The notes under the pieces were generated by a model. The model made no database searches. It was not told the origin of the DNA and saw only the letters and a program-made list of their open reading frames with translations. A stretch of DNA of 64,000 nucleotides from Acinetobacter seifertii (GTDB taxonomy: Bacteria > Pseudomonadota > Gammaproteobacteria > Pseudomonadales > Moraxellaceae): the NCBI RefSeq assembly GCF_000368065.1, contig NZ_KB851200.1:861204-925203 (forward strand), in the 5' to 3' direction. Shown piece by piece: positions 1 to 8,123 of the stretch; position 1 is the first letter of the stretch; the number at the start of each line of letters is the position of its first letter. The position numbers were made by a program, and so were the translations under genes.

Positions 1-957
1 ACTCCGCAAGTTTTAAGCCCTCTTAATTTAAATACATTAGAAGAACCTTCTCGTGAACTTTTAGCATATCGCAAATTATACGGTTTACATTTACTCGACT
101 GTGATCACTGGCAAGGCTATGTCCAAATGCCTTTATTCCGTCTGCATGTTCAAGTTTTTAAGCCTAAATTAGACAAAGTACAAGGAACTGTCTGTTTATT
201 ACATGGTTATCTTGAACATAGTGGAATATATCAGCCAATTATTCGTGAAATACTTGAACAGGGTTTTAGTGTAATTACCTATGACTTACCTGGTCATGGT
301 TTAAGTAATGGTTCACCAGCAAGTATTCAAAATTTTGATCATTACCAACAAGTTCTGATGGCTGTTTATCGATATGTTAAACATGCAGATCAGTTACCTA
401 AACCTTGGGTAGGGATAGGTCAAAGTACGGGTGGTGCAATTTGGATGCATCATTTGCTTGAGTATGCAGAAAAACGCCAAGATCCAATTGTTGACAGAGT
501 TTTATTACTTTCACCTTTAATTCGCCCAGCTAAAACAGCATGGTGGCATAATCCAGTGGGACTTGGCATTATTCGCCGCATTAAACGCCAAGTACCAAGA
601 CACTTTAGACGTAATAATCATAATCCTGAATTTTTACGTTTTATTCGTTTAAAAGACCCATTGCAGCCACGCATGATGGGGATGGACTGGATTTTGGCAA
701 TGTCGAAATGGATGCAGGAAATGGAAGAACGACCTGCTTGTCGTATTCCTGTCTGGTTGGCGCAAGGTGCATTAGATCAAACAGTAGATTGGCGTTATAA
801 CATTGAGTTTATTCGCCGTAAGTTTAGGCTTCAAACCTTATTAATGCTTGAAGAAGGGTCTCATCAATTAATTAATGAGCGTGCAGATATACGTGCAGCT
901 TTAACAGGTTTGATTCCAGCCTTTTTACATGCAAAGCCAAAGCATTTTTATTATTAA
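1..957 (+). CDS. Alpha/beta hydrolase, lysophospholipase/monoacylglycerol-lipase type (5' end missing)
   Basis: The reading frame is open from base 1, so the gene starts left of the window. The ATG at 127 is internal, because in-frame coding sequence such as SRELLAYRKLYGLHLLDCD precedes it. What can be seen is an alpha/beta hydrolase of the Hydrolase_4/serine aminopeptidase S33 group: an oxyanion-side LLHGYLEHSGIY motif, nucleophile elbow GQSTGG, an acid in AQGALDQTVDW and a histidine in EEGSHQLINE. This completes a Ser-Asp-His triad. The family hydrolyses lysophospholipids or monoacylglycerols; the actual substrate cannot be read here. There is no signal peptide in the visible part. A hairpin follows the stop codon. 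Confidence 0.85.
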   Translation, partial: TPQVLSPLNLNTLEEPSRELLAYRKLYGLHLLDCDHWQGYVQMPLFRLHVQVFKPKLDKVQGTVCLLHGYLEHSGIYQPIIREILEQGFSVITYDLPGHGLSNGSPASIQNFDHYQQVLMAVYRYVKHADQLPKPWVGIGQSTGGAIWMHHLLEYAEKRQDPIVDRVLLLSPLIRPAKTAWWHNPVGLGIIRRIKRQVPRHFRRNNHNPEFLRFIRLKDPLQPRMMGMDWILAMSKWMQEMEERPACRIPVWLAQGALDQTVDWRYNIEFIRRKFRLQTLLMLEEGSHQLINERADIRAALTGLIPAFLHAKPKHFYY

Positions 958-997
958 AAAAGTAATGCACTCAATCTAGTCAATAGATTGAGTGCAT
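956..997 (-). terminator. Hairpin terminator between convergent genes
   Basis: There is a perfect 13-bp stem (965-977 with 985-997) and a 7-base loop. On the minus strand it is followed by a run of T (the A-run at 956-961), so it best fits transcripts coming from the minus-strand gene remnants at 1018-1729. It may also stop the plus-strand hydrolase transcript. Confidence 0.7.
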
Positions 998-1017
998 CAG
1001 TTAATTAAATCAGATGA

Positions 1018-1378
1018 TTATTTTAAACTCTGATAAAGCTCAACGAAGTTTTTATAGACCGAAGATTGTTTCTGTGGAGAATACATATTGCGCTCAATAA
1101 TACCTTTGTCAGTTTTAACTAGAACATTAATGTTTTGAGCATTTTTAAATTCCTGTAAGAATTGACTTGGAATAATAAAGTATGTCGTCGAGTGCTTAGG
1201 AACAAGTCGACTAACATTCGTTTTCTCAGTAGCTTGAGCTGGTTTATAACTAAACTGCTTTCCATCGATATCAAATACTAACGAATTAATATCATAGAAG
1301 TTGTAACTACTACTTAAATGAACATCTACACGAACTTGATTTTTCTGTTTTTCATTCCATTTAACCAGTAAGCTTGGA
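1018..1378 (-). pseudogene. 3' remnant of an unrecognised gene, joined to a mutS fragment
   Basis: About 118 codons ending at 1018 read as a well-formed C-terminal protein part ([19 protein letters not shown] ... VYKNFVELYQSLK). They have no start of their own. The frame continues upstream only as a shifted reading of the mutS fragment, so the true 5' end is lost. No catalytic motif or domain is recognisable; it is mostly polar, with alternating beta-like stretches. The change of coding frame puts the junction near 1378/1379. Confidence 0.55.
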
Positions 1379-1729
1379 CGTAATAATCCGGACAACGCCA
1401 CGTTCAACAGGGGCCTTACCTGTAACCTCACCAATTTGCTCGCAAATGACGACGGTTTCGCCTTTTTTCACCAAGCGAGCAAGGTAGCCTTCAGCTGCAT
1501 GGTAAGGAACACCTGCCATAGGGATGGGTTCACCATTGGCTTTGCCACGATGGGTCAGGGTAATCCCGAGAAGTTTAGCGGCCTTGTGTGCATCTTCAAA
1601 GAACAGCTCGTAGAAGTCACCCATACGATAGAACATCAAAGAGTGCGGATGTTGCATTTTGACGCCCATGTACTGTTGCATCATGGGTGTGAGTGTGGAC
1701 AAATCAGTTATGATTCCCGAATTGCTCAT
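1361..1729 (-). pseudogene. mutS: mutS 5' fragment: N-terminal mismatch-recognition domain only
   Basis: It starts at ATG 1727-1729 with AAGGA about 10 bases upstream. Residues 1-117 match the start of MutS closely: [27 protein letters not shown] with the mismatch-reading Phe-x-Glu, [20 protein letters not shown], and [14 protein letters not shown]. Intact MutS (about 850-880 residues) continues with PGT and then four more domains including the ATPase. Here the frame diverges right after RIIT, gains five unrelated residues and stops at 1361. Without the ATPase and clamp domains it cannot do mismatch repair. Whether a complete mutS exists elsewhere cannot be known from this window. Confidence 0.85.
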
Positions 1730-1945
1730 GTAGGTGAAATCCTTAAATCTTTGAAAATGCACAATATAAAAATAGACCGAGCGACACCGCTTACCGTGTG
1801 TATTTATGCGCTATGAACAGCTATTGTATGAATGGCAATATCTTAGCAAAATTGAAAACGACTAAACAATAAATCATCTATAAAGCGAACAGTTGTTAAA
1901 CAGCCAAGTGATTATTGCTGTAGGCATTAGGTGTAAAGCAAAAAT

Positions 1946-1977
1946 AAAAAAGCCTAAACATCTGTTTAGGCTTTTTA
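1946..1977 (-). terminator. Intrinsic terminator of the lipase gene
   Basis: The stem AAAAAGCCTAAACA / TGTTTAGGCTTTTT (1947-1960 with 1963-1976) ends 5 bases from the lipase stop codon. It has T-runs in both directions because the stem itself is flanked by A and T runs. Confidence 0.85.
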
Positions 1978-1981
1978 AGAT

Positions 1982-3988
1982 TTAAGGCTTATACAGACCG
2001 AGTTCAGTCAGCTGCAACCGTAGGATACGACGTAACTCAAGAACAGCTTCAGGCGTTTCTTGAATAGAATGTCCACCTTTAATAATCTTCTCAGACAATG
2101 CACCATCTAGATGGGCACTCGTATAAGGCACGACATCGTCTGTAATGATATTGATGTCATCACTTTTGGTCGCATTCCCCATGATGCTGTGGAATTTCAT
2201 GCCTTTGTATGGAACGACGTTTTTAGTTAACCGAGTGAAGTTAGAGTTCTTGCTGAGATCACTTGGCCCATTTTGTATGAGTCCATTATCTACATCTTTA
2301 ATAAATTCTTGTAGGTCAGGGTCACTACTTTGTATAACATCGGTCAGTGCCCCCAAAAATGCACCTGGTAGACGAATGACTTTACGCGCCGCGAGGGTAA
2401 ACCAGCGGTCAGCAAACTCTGTCCCACGATGTGGCGCTGCTAAGAAAATGGCCCGACTGAAATTTGGAATCGGTTGAATGTCGAGGCGCGATTTAAACAG
2501 AGGATCATTTTTAAATTGTTGCACACGTCGATTGGGTAGCAGTTTCATTGCCGCAGGGGTTAAGTCAGCATCGCTTACCAAAAGCCGCGCAATAATACCG
2601 CCCATACTATGACCCACTAGCACGGCATCCTTTTTGGCAGGCGCTTTGCTATCGACCAAATTAAAACTTTGTTGAATGATTGCATAGATTTGGAAACGAC
2701 TTTCCAAAATTGGCATATTGGTCGAGTAGAACACTTGCCAGACTTGATAGTGTTCACGTAGCACGGGATCGCCCATGACATCATTCGTCAAACGAATCCA
2801 TGCCTCTGGACTACTGGCTAGTCCGTGAACGAGCACCACCACTTTTTTATTTGGGTTGTACGGCTCAAGCATGTATAGGTGCGGCATAGTGAGGCGTGCA
2901 TCACGATCAATCAGTGATAAATACGCGGCTTTACCTAAATTGTTTTGTGCCAACCATAAGCCATAAGGCGCAGAAAAGTTTGCAGCAAGAGGGTAACTTT
3001 TGCCTGCAATTTTCGCAGATTCAAACTTATAGGGATCATAAGCTGAGATTTCAAACTCAGGGTTGTTTAAGATCTCATCGATATTGGATGCAGAGCGTGG
3101 TTGTGCGGTAATAGTCGCTGCTAAATAACGGGCATTGTGAATGTTAGGATTACGACCATTGGTGTACTGATAATGCAGTGGATCGACAATATATTTGGCT
3201 TTTTCTGGTGAGGTGTCATTGTGCTCGGGTGGGAGGACAATCAGAAACTCTGAACCAAAACCATCGCGACGTGTGATAGAGCGTAGGCCTGAAAAGTTCA
3301 TATTGTAAGTTGACATCAGTTGTTCAACTTGACGGTTTTTTAAAAGTGGGTAGTTGTCATAATTTATGCGGTAAATACTTTGCCCCACTTTTATTTGATT
3401 GCCGACTTCAGATGGCCCATGGCGTAAGCGATAACTATTTACAAGCTTAGCGATAGCTTGGTTATAAAAGTCACGGAGTTGGACTTGTCGGTTATCAAAA
3501 ATACGGTCTTGGGGGCCACGTTTGGTGTTAAACATGTAGGCATAACTGTAGCGAATGCTTTTATCCAGCATGCCGAGTTGTTGATCTAGGCAGCTTTGGT
3601 AGTTTTGTTTTTGCAGTGCCTGTTTTTCTTCAGACTGTGTCTTGGCTAAAATACTGACTTTACAGGCAGATGATTTTTCTAAGGAAAGTGCTTTAGCGAG
3701 ATACAGCTCGCTGGCAGTAGAGAGGAGCTGTTCATCCTGAATTTGTGGAATCTGTTTGAGTTCGCTGACACATTCTTCAGGTTGCTCTGAACAGATTTTG
3801 GCTTCTCTACCCGTCATAGACAGCACGTTTAGACTCGCTTCACTGAGCTTATCCCGCGTTAAAATACTCTCACGCTCATTGGTAATCGTGACGTTCAGTG
3901 ATTGATTTTTCACACTGACCACTTGGCAACCACTCAAAAGCGAAACGAGAGTGGTCATCATCAAGGTGCTACGGATGTATTTAGGCAT
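1982..3988 (-). CDS. Large lipoprotein alpha/beta hydrolase (lipase/esterase-like)
   Basis: It has a lipoprotein signal sequence: basic start, hydrophobic TLMMTTLVSLL and a lipobox LSGC with Cys at residue 21, so it is probably anchored in a membrane facing the periplasm or outside. Residues 22-360 are a long N-terminal region without a recognised motif. The hydrolase domain follows at about 370-600, with VVVLVHGLASSPEAW, nucleophile elbow GHSMGG and later APHRGTEFAD, as in triacylglycerol lipase/PGAP1-like folds. The substrate is unknown. Only 65 bp separate the ATG from the end of the IS66 element, so the native promoter may have been lost or replaced. A strong ribosome site is not visible. 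A terminator follows the stop. Confidence 0.8.
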   Translation of the reverse strand: MPKYIRSTLMMTTLVSLLSGCQVVSVKNQSLNVTITNERESILTRDKLSEASLNVLSMTGREAKICSEQPEECVSELKQIPQIQDEQLLSTASELYLAKALSLEKSSACKVSILAKTQSEEKQALQKQNYQSCLDQQLGMLDKSIRYSYAYMFNTKRGPQDRIFDNRQVQLRDFYNQAIAKLVNSYRLRHGPSEVGNQIKVGQSIYRINYDNYPLLKNRQVEQLMSTYNMNFSGLRSITRRDGFGSEFLIVLPPEHNDTSPEKAKYIVDPLHYQYTNGRNPNIHNARYLAATITAQPRSASNIDEILNNPEFEISAYDPYKFESAKIAGKSYPLAANFSAPYGLWLAQNNLGKAAYLSLIDRDARLTMPHLYMLEPYNPNKKVVVLVHGLASSPEAWIRLTNDVMGDPVLREHYQVWQVFYSTNMPILESRFQIYAIIQQSFNLVDSKAPAKKDAVLVGHSMGGIIARLLVSDADLTPAAMKLLPNRRVQQFKNDPLFKSRLDIQPIPNFSRAIFLAAPHRGTEFADRWFTLAARKVIRLPGAFLGALTDVIQSSDPDLQEFIKDVDNGLIQNGPSDLSKNSNFTRLTKNVVPYKGMKFHSIMGNATKSDDINIITDDVVPYTSAHLDGALSEKIIKGGHSIQETPEAVLELRRILRLQLTELGLYKP

Positions 3989-4053
3989 AAAAAGCGTCGA
4001 CTACCGTTTATTCTTTTGAATTTTTTAAATCATACGATAATTCTCGGATTTAT

Positions 4054-4075
4054 GTAAGCATCCGCTGAACGCCAT
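4054..4075 (+). repeat. IS66 terminal inverted repeat, left
   Basis: GTAAGCATCCGCTGAACGCC... pairs with the reverse complement of the right end (6626-6647), with three mismatches in 22 bases. Confidence 0.9.
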
Positions 4076-4084
4076 CGCCAAGTT

Positions 4085-5731
4085 TTAACGGGGTTCAGGT
4101 TTCCAGCGGTGAGGTAGTAATTCTTCTATTTGGGGCACTTTATGTGTTGGCAACCTTTTCAGCACATCACTTAAATAGGCATACGGATCCAAGCCATTCA
4201 GCTTTGCTGACTGGATTAAAGTCATGATATTGGCAGCTCGTTGACCACTGCGCAGCGAACCTGCAAATAGCCAGTTCTTACGCCCCAAGGCCCAGGGACG
4301 CATTTGGTTCTCTATCCAATTATTGTCAATGGGTAGATTGCCATCATCCAGATAGCGGCTTAAAGCAGTCCAACGTTTTAGGCTGTAATTGATCGCCCGG
4401 GCGGTTGGAGAACTCGATGGCACCGTCAGCTGATGTTGGTTGAGCCATTCATATAGTTGTTGCATGACCGGTTGACTATGCTGTTGTCGGTATTCGCAGC
4501 GGTCTTCCGCTGTACCATCCGTCTTTTTTCTTAATTCTGCTTCTATCGCATATAATTTCTGAATCAGCACTAATGCCTGTTCAGCGACCTGACTTTTCTT
4601 GGTCACATGTAGTTCATGGAATTTACGACGTGCATGTGCCATGCAGCCCACCTCAATGACCTGACCTGATCTAAAGCGTGCTTTATAACCACTGTAATCA
4701 TCACAGACCAAATGACCCTGCCAGCCTTTCAGGAAGTCTTCAGCATGCTGGCCAGAACGGCTATCTTGAAAGTCATAGATCACTGCCTGAACTGGATTGT
4801 ACTGTGTGCTGGCATAGGCCCAGACATAACCTTTTTTGGGCTTTTTCTCATTTTCACCCATCTGCATGACCGTCACCGGTGTTTCATCTGCATGGATCAC
4901 CTGCTGTTGCAGTACCACCTGTTTTAAGGCATTGGCCAGAGGTTCCAGTTCCACCCCACAGCGGCCAATCCAGTCAGATAACGTTGATCTAGACAGATCA
5001 ACACCTGCGCGTAGAAAGATTTGACGTTGACGGTACAAAGGCAAATGATCGGCATACTTTGACACCAGCACATGGCTAAGCAATTCAGGTGAAGCAATGC
5101 CTTTATCAATCACATAGGCTGGCATCGCTTGCTGAGTCAGAGTGTCACACTGATCACAGACCCATTTACCACGCACATGCTGTTCCTTATAGAACTGTGC
5201 CGGTCTGAAATTCAGTTTTTCACTGACATCTTCACCGATACGACGCAAGGTACAGCCACAACTGCATTGTGTTGATTCAGGTTCATGCTCAATACGGAGG
5301 GTGTGTAGATGATCTGGCAACAGCCGACGTTTAGGTTTGTTGACTGGGGCTTTCTGTGCAGCTGCATTGGTTTTATCTGCATTCAGTCGTTCCAGTTCCA
5401 GATCAACCGCTGCAATATCTTCTTCAACCGCTTCATCCCAGAGATGGATTTGTTTTGCGGTTAGATGTTCGTTTTTACTGCCGAATTTATGCTGTTTAAA
5501 TAGTGCAAGCTCATGCTCGTATTTTTGATTGAGAATAGAAAGATGTTGAACTTTAGAATCTAATTGCTGATTGGTGACTTCAAGATGTTGAACTCTGGCA
5601 TCTAATTGCTGATTTGATTGTTCCAGTTGTTGTTTAGATTGTGCCAGAGACTGATGCTGCATCGCCAACTGTCTGGTAAATTCCAGCAGTTGTTCATGGG
5701 TCAGTTGGCTTAAATCAGGCAGCGTATTCAT
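4085..5731 (-). CDS. tnpC: IS66 transposase TnpC (DDE)
   Basis: The 548-residue protein has an N-terminal coiled coil (about 10-80) with heptad-like copies of QLEQSNQQLDARVQHLEVTN, then an IS66 zinc-finger-type region (CSCGC ... CDQC). A DDE catalytic core follows: first Asp in IHADETPVTV, second in CDDYSGYK, Glu in NNWIENQMRPWALGRKNW. It ends with the small IS66 C-terminal domain. Length is typical of the family. It is the last gene of the element, ending 31 bp from the left terminal repeat. It appears functional. Confidence 0.95.
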   Translation of the reverse strand: MNTLPDLSQLTHEQLLEFTRQLAMQHQSLAQSKQQLEQSNQQLDARVQHLEVTNQQLDSKVQHLSILNQKYEHELALFKQHKFGSKNEHLTAKQIHLWDEAVEEDIAAVDLELERLNADKTNAAAQKAPVNKPKRRLLPDHLHTLRIEHEPESTQCSCGCTLRRIGEDVSEKLNFRPAQFYKEQHVRGKWVCDQCDTLTQQAMPAYVIDKGIASPELLSHVLVSKYADHLPLYRQRQIFLRAGVDLSRSTLSDWIGRCGVELEPLANALKQVVLQQQVIHADETPVTVMQMGENEKKPKKGYVWAYASTQYNPVQAVIYDFQDSRSGQHAEDFLKGWQGHLVCDDYSGYKARFRSGQVIEVGCMAHARRKFHELHVTKKSQVAEQALVLIQKLYAIEAELRKKTDGTAEDRCEYRQQHSQPVMQQLYEWLNQHQLTVPSSSPTARAINYSLKRWTALSRYLDDGNLPIDNNWIENQMRPWALGRKNWLFAGSLRSGQRAANIMTLIQSAKLNGLDPYAYLSDVLKRLPTHKVPQIEELLPHRWKPEPR

Positions 5732-5805
5732 GACCGCAGTATGCCTGAGGTCATGATGCAGAGGAAATAGAACGTTTGGAGAATAGCAGAATGGATGAGC
5801 CTGGT

Positions 5806-6141
5806 TTAGAGCATTGTTACCACTTGCTGCAGTCCGATTCTTTGCCAGGGCAAACCCTGGATCAGTGCCTGTAACTGCTCCGGGCTGATCGCCATACTTT
5901 CACCCTGGTGAACTTTAGCCCAGTGGAATTTCCCCTGTTCCAGCCGCCGGGCACACAGCCAGATACCCAGTCCATCATGCACCAGCACTTTCATACGATG
6001 GCCACGCTTATTACAGAACAGGTAAGCGCAATGCGGTTTGATGTAGCCAAAGGCTCTCAGCACCTGAGCCATGGCTGTATCCATCCCTGCACGCATGTCC
6101 ATCGGCTGGGTAGACAACCAGATCTCATCAATACGAATCAT
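5806..6141 (-). CDS. tnpB: IS66 accessory protein TnpB
   Basis: This 111-residue IS66 Orf2 protein carries the family signatures MDMRAGMDTA, HCAYLFCNKRGHRMKVLVHDG and GLGIWLCARRLEQGKFHW. It is required together with TnpA and TnpC for transposition of IS66 elements, though its biochemical role is poorly defined. Its ATG overlaps the tnpA stop by 4 bases (ATGA), so the two are probably translationally coupled. Confidence 0.93.
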   Translation of the reverse strand: MIRIDEIWLSTQPMDMRAGMDTAMAQVLRAFGYIKPHCAYLFCNKRGHRMKVLVHDGLGIWLCARRLEQGKFHWAKVHQGESMAISPEQLQALIQGLPWQRIGLQQVVTML

Positions 6142-6566
6142 TGAGTCAAACCCTGGATCAGCAACAGTAATTCAGTTACTGACTCCACCGGCCAGTCGAT
6201 CTCGATCATCTGATCCCTTGCGGAACTTGGTGCCTCATGTAATGGAATCCTGATATGAGCGACAGCTTTCTTCTCTGGCACAGGTGGTAGAGGTGCTTCT
6301 TGTTTGACTGGAGTCGGGTGAAGAATGACCGGAAGAAAGTCAGTCTGTGGAATGGATGGGGTTTTTAATGCAGGGGGCATTGATCTGGACTGACGAATCC
6401 ATTTATGTAGCAGATTGGCATTGATCTGATGTTGCATTGCTACCTTGGCCACTGATGTATCTGGCTGCTGGCATTGCTGAATAAGTTGATGTTTAAATTC
6501 AGCTGTGAAGGTTCGACGGGGCTTTTTTAGCGTTGGTGCACTGTCTATAACTGTCTTTAAATCCAT
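6138..6566 (-). CDS. tnpA: IS66 TnpA (helix-turn-helix Orf1)
   Basis: This 142-residue protein has an N-terminal IS3/IS66-type helix-turn-helix (RRTFTAEFKHQLIQQC ... SVAKVAMQHQINANLLHKWI, about residues 17-57). A proline-rich linker and an acidic/hydrophobic tail follow. It probably recognises the element's DNA. A perfect 24-bp palindrome sits 7 bases upstream of its ATG and covers the place where a ribosome site would be. Confidence 0.92.
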   Translation of the reverse strand: MDLKTVIDSAPTLKKPRRTFTAEFKHQLIQQCQQPDTSVAKVAMQHQINANLLHKWIRQSRSMPPALKTPSIPQTDFLPVILHPTPVKQEAPLPPVPEKKAVAHIRIPLHEAPSSARDQMIEIDWPVESVTELLLLIQGLTQ

Positions 6567-6573
6567 AAATAGG

Positions 6574-6597
6574 TGTCCACTTAAATTTAAGTGGACA
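6574..6597. repeat. 24-bp perfect palindrome before tnpA
   Basis: TGTCCACTTAAA is followed directly by its reverse complement. It lies inside the IS, between the right terminal repeat and the tnpA start. It could be an operator for a dimeric protein, or an RNA hairpin hiding the ribosome entry site. Confidence 0.8.
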
Positions 6598-6625
6598 CTA
6601 TCGCGGTATTAATGAGTTAGAAAAA

Positions 6626-6647
6626 GTGGGGTTCAGCGGACGCTTAC
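6626..6647 (-). repeat. IS66 terminal inverted repeat, right
   Basis: Read on the minus strand it is GTAAGCGTCCGCTGAACCCC..., the partner of 4054-4075. It marks the outer boundary of the element. Confidence 0.9.
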
Positions 6648-6794
6648 GCTTGGACAAAGTTCTGTAGGTAAGCAATTAAGCTGACCAGCTGTTTTTAGCT
6701 CAGATGTTGCTGTCGTGGTATTAGACTTATACGAGGTTGTGCTACAAGCTGCTGTAAGTAAACAAGTACCTAATAAAAATAGGGCTTTTTTCAT
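6633..6794 (-). pseudogene. Small lipoprotein gene truncated by the IS66 element
   Basis: It starts at ATG 6792-6794. The first 17 residues (MKKALFLLGTCLLTAAC) are a clear lipoprotein signal with lipobox LTAAC. The mature part is Ser/Thr-rich and contains a Cys pair in LNCLPTELC. The native coding sequence ends at the IS boundary (6648); the last few codons and stop lie inside the terminal repeat. The missing 3' part is not present on the other side of the element. Family unknown. Confidence 0.6.
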
Positions 6795-6858
6795 AATGTA
6801 ATTCCAAGAAAGCACGTTTAATATTATTTATCTTAAAGATGATAAATTTTACCCCTCA

Positions 6859-7914
6859 TTAAAGAGTTTTTGGACTTAAAAAAGCAAATGGTTTCGTAAC
6901 TTTAAATTCAGATGTCGCGTCACCTGCATAGATATGGCTCTGCTCAGGTCCAAGATCAAGTCTTCGCGTTTTACCGTCTTTAAAATTTATTTTCTTTAAG
7001 TCAACCCAAAATACATTTGGTGATAAGGCTGACTCAAAAAAATAAAGCATCTGTTTATGGTCTGCAACAGTTCTCCAGCGAGTCGATGAAATATTAGGCT
7101 CTTCTTGTGTGTTTAAACCGTATGGAACCGATGCATTACGAATTACGCTAAAGACAGAAGCCTGCGCTTGTTTCATATCATCATTTTTAGGAATTGCATT
7201 GATATAGAATGAAGCGCGAGCAAAACGGTCAGAAGCTCGGTTTGTACCAGGAAGCATAACGGTACCACCAATTTGTTTCCAATATTCTGCCAATGCCAAT
7301 TGTTTATCAAAAGTAGGTGAGTTAGTCATGATTTGATAACTTCGGCTGTGGTGAATAACTTGCTTGCCACCAATGTATTCAATAATTGCGCTATCACCCG
7401 TTTTATCTGAAATAGATAAATGTAGTGTCGTTAATCTCGTTTCACCTGGAACGCTATCTGTCACAATTGTATAAGGTTCTTTCTCAAGGGCTTTAACAGC
7501 TTCATCTACGGTTGCGAAATTATCAAGTACATATTGTGCCCAAGCGGCAATACTTAACAGTGGTTTATTTGATTTTTTTACATCGGGATATTGAGATTCA
7601 ACTAGCCATAATACATTTGCAACTAAACCAGCCTCATTCATTCCATCGGTCGTAGAGACTTCGTAACCGGTTGCAATAACGCTGCCATACTTAGAAGTCC
7701 ATTTTATTGATTTAGATCCTGCACTTCCATCACGGGCAACACCACTTGGCAAAATCCATAAATTTGTACCCGTATCAACCTTCCAGTCCATCGAGCGAGC
7801 AGTAATAACATGTTGATTATTGCCTAAATAAACTGCACGTGTACAAGCAACTGCATAGCTACTTAAACCTACAGCCAATGCGACAAAAGATGAAATGAAT
7901 GTTTTCTTTAACAT
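6859..7914 (-). CDS. Secreted Ntn hydrolase, choloylglycine hydrolase/penicillin V acylase family
   Basis: A signal peptide (MLKKTFISSFVALAVGLSSY, then AVA) ends just before Cys24. The mature enzyme would therefore begin CTRAVYLG, and this cysteine is the N-terminal nucleophile of the linear-amide C-N hydrolase family. Further family marks are ITARSMDW (Arg and Asp near the nucleophile), the DGMNEAGL region, MTNSPTFDKQ and the late Asn/Arg stretch (TRWRTVADH). The usual family length is about 320-350 residues, and this one has 351. Known relatives cleave bile-salt amides, penicillin V or acyl-homoserine lactones; which applies here is not decided by sequence. It acts in the periplasm or outside the cell. 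Confidence 0.88.
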   Translation of the reverse strand: MLKKTFISSFVALAVGLSSYAVACTRAVYLGNNQHVITARSMDWKVDTGTNLWILPSGVARDGSAGSKSIKWTSKYGSVIATGYEVSTTDGMNEAGLVANVLWLVESQYPDVKKSNKPLLSIAAWAQYVLDNFATVDEAVKALEKEPYTIVTDSVPGETRLTTLHLSISDKTGDSAIIEYIGGKQVIHHSRSYQIMTNSPTFDKQLALAEYWKQIGGTVMLPGTNRASDRFARASFYINAIPKNDDMKQAQASVFSVIRNASVPYGLNTQEEPNISSTRWRTVADHKQMLYFFESALSPNVFWVDLKKINFKDGKTRRLDLGPEQSHIYAGDATSEFKVTKPFAFLSPKTL

Positions 7915-8065
7915 GAGAATACACCTTCTTGTTATAACAATTTGAGGATATTTATTTAATAAAATTAAAGTATGTGTATTATTTATACTTTTATAGTAGG
8001 TGAAAAATACATTAAATACAAACTAAAATAAGAAACTAATTTAAGTAGAAATCACATATAAGTTT

Positions 8066-8102
8066 AAAATAGAAAAGAGCATCACACTTAACTATGATGC
8101 TC
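8066..8102 (-). terminator. Intrinsic terminator after the FMN glutamate-synthase-like gene
   Basis: The stem GAGCATCA / TGATGCTC (8077-8084 with 8095-8102) lies about 22 bp after the minus-strand stop codon. It is followed on that strand by a T-rich run. Confidence 0.7.
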
Positions 8103-8123
8103 AAATTATCAAGTTAATATAAA

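Larger units (their letters stand above)
4054..6647 (-). mobile_element. Complete IS66-family insertion sequence
   Basis: The 2594-bp element has the three-gene IS66 order tnpA-tnpB-tnpC on the minus strand and terminal inverted repeats that start with GTAAGC at both ends. IS66 elements normally make 8-bp target duplications (family knowledge). The flanks here read GGATTTAT on the left and GCTTGGAC on the right and do not match, which suggests deletion or recombination after insertion. All three reading frames are intact. It cuts a small lipoprotein gene on its right. The exact IS name needs a database comparison. Confidence 0.93.

Noticed and set aside
127..129. ATG as start of the first hydrolase
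   Set aside because: The frame is open upstream to base 1 and gives family-like coding sequence, so the gene begins outside the window.
1436..1816. Plus-strand open frame of 126 codons
   Set aside because: It is the antisense of the mutS fragment, which has real family motifs; the frame has no ribosome site and no recognisable protein features.
4678..6253. Several plus-strand open frames inside the IS66 element
   Set aside because: They are shadows of tnpC, tnpB and tnpA; none has a ribosome site or a known motif.
4046..6655. Composite transposon or genomic island bounded by IS66
   Set aside because: Only one copy of the element is in the window and no matching flank repeats or cargo genes are seen.
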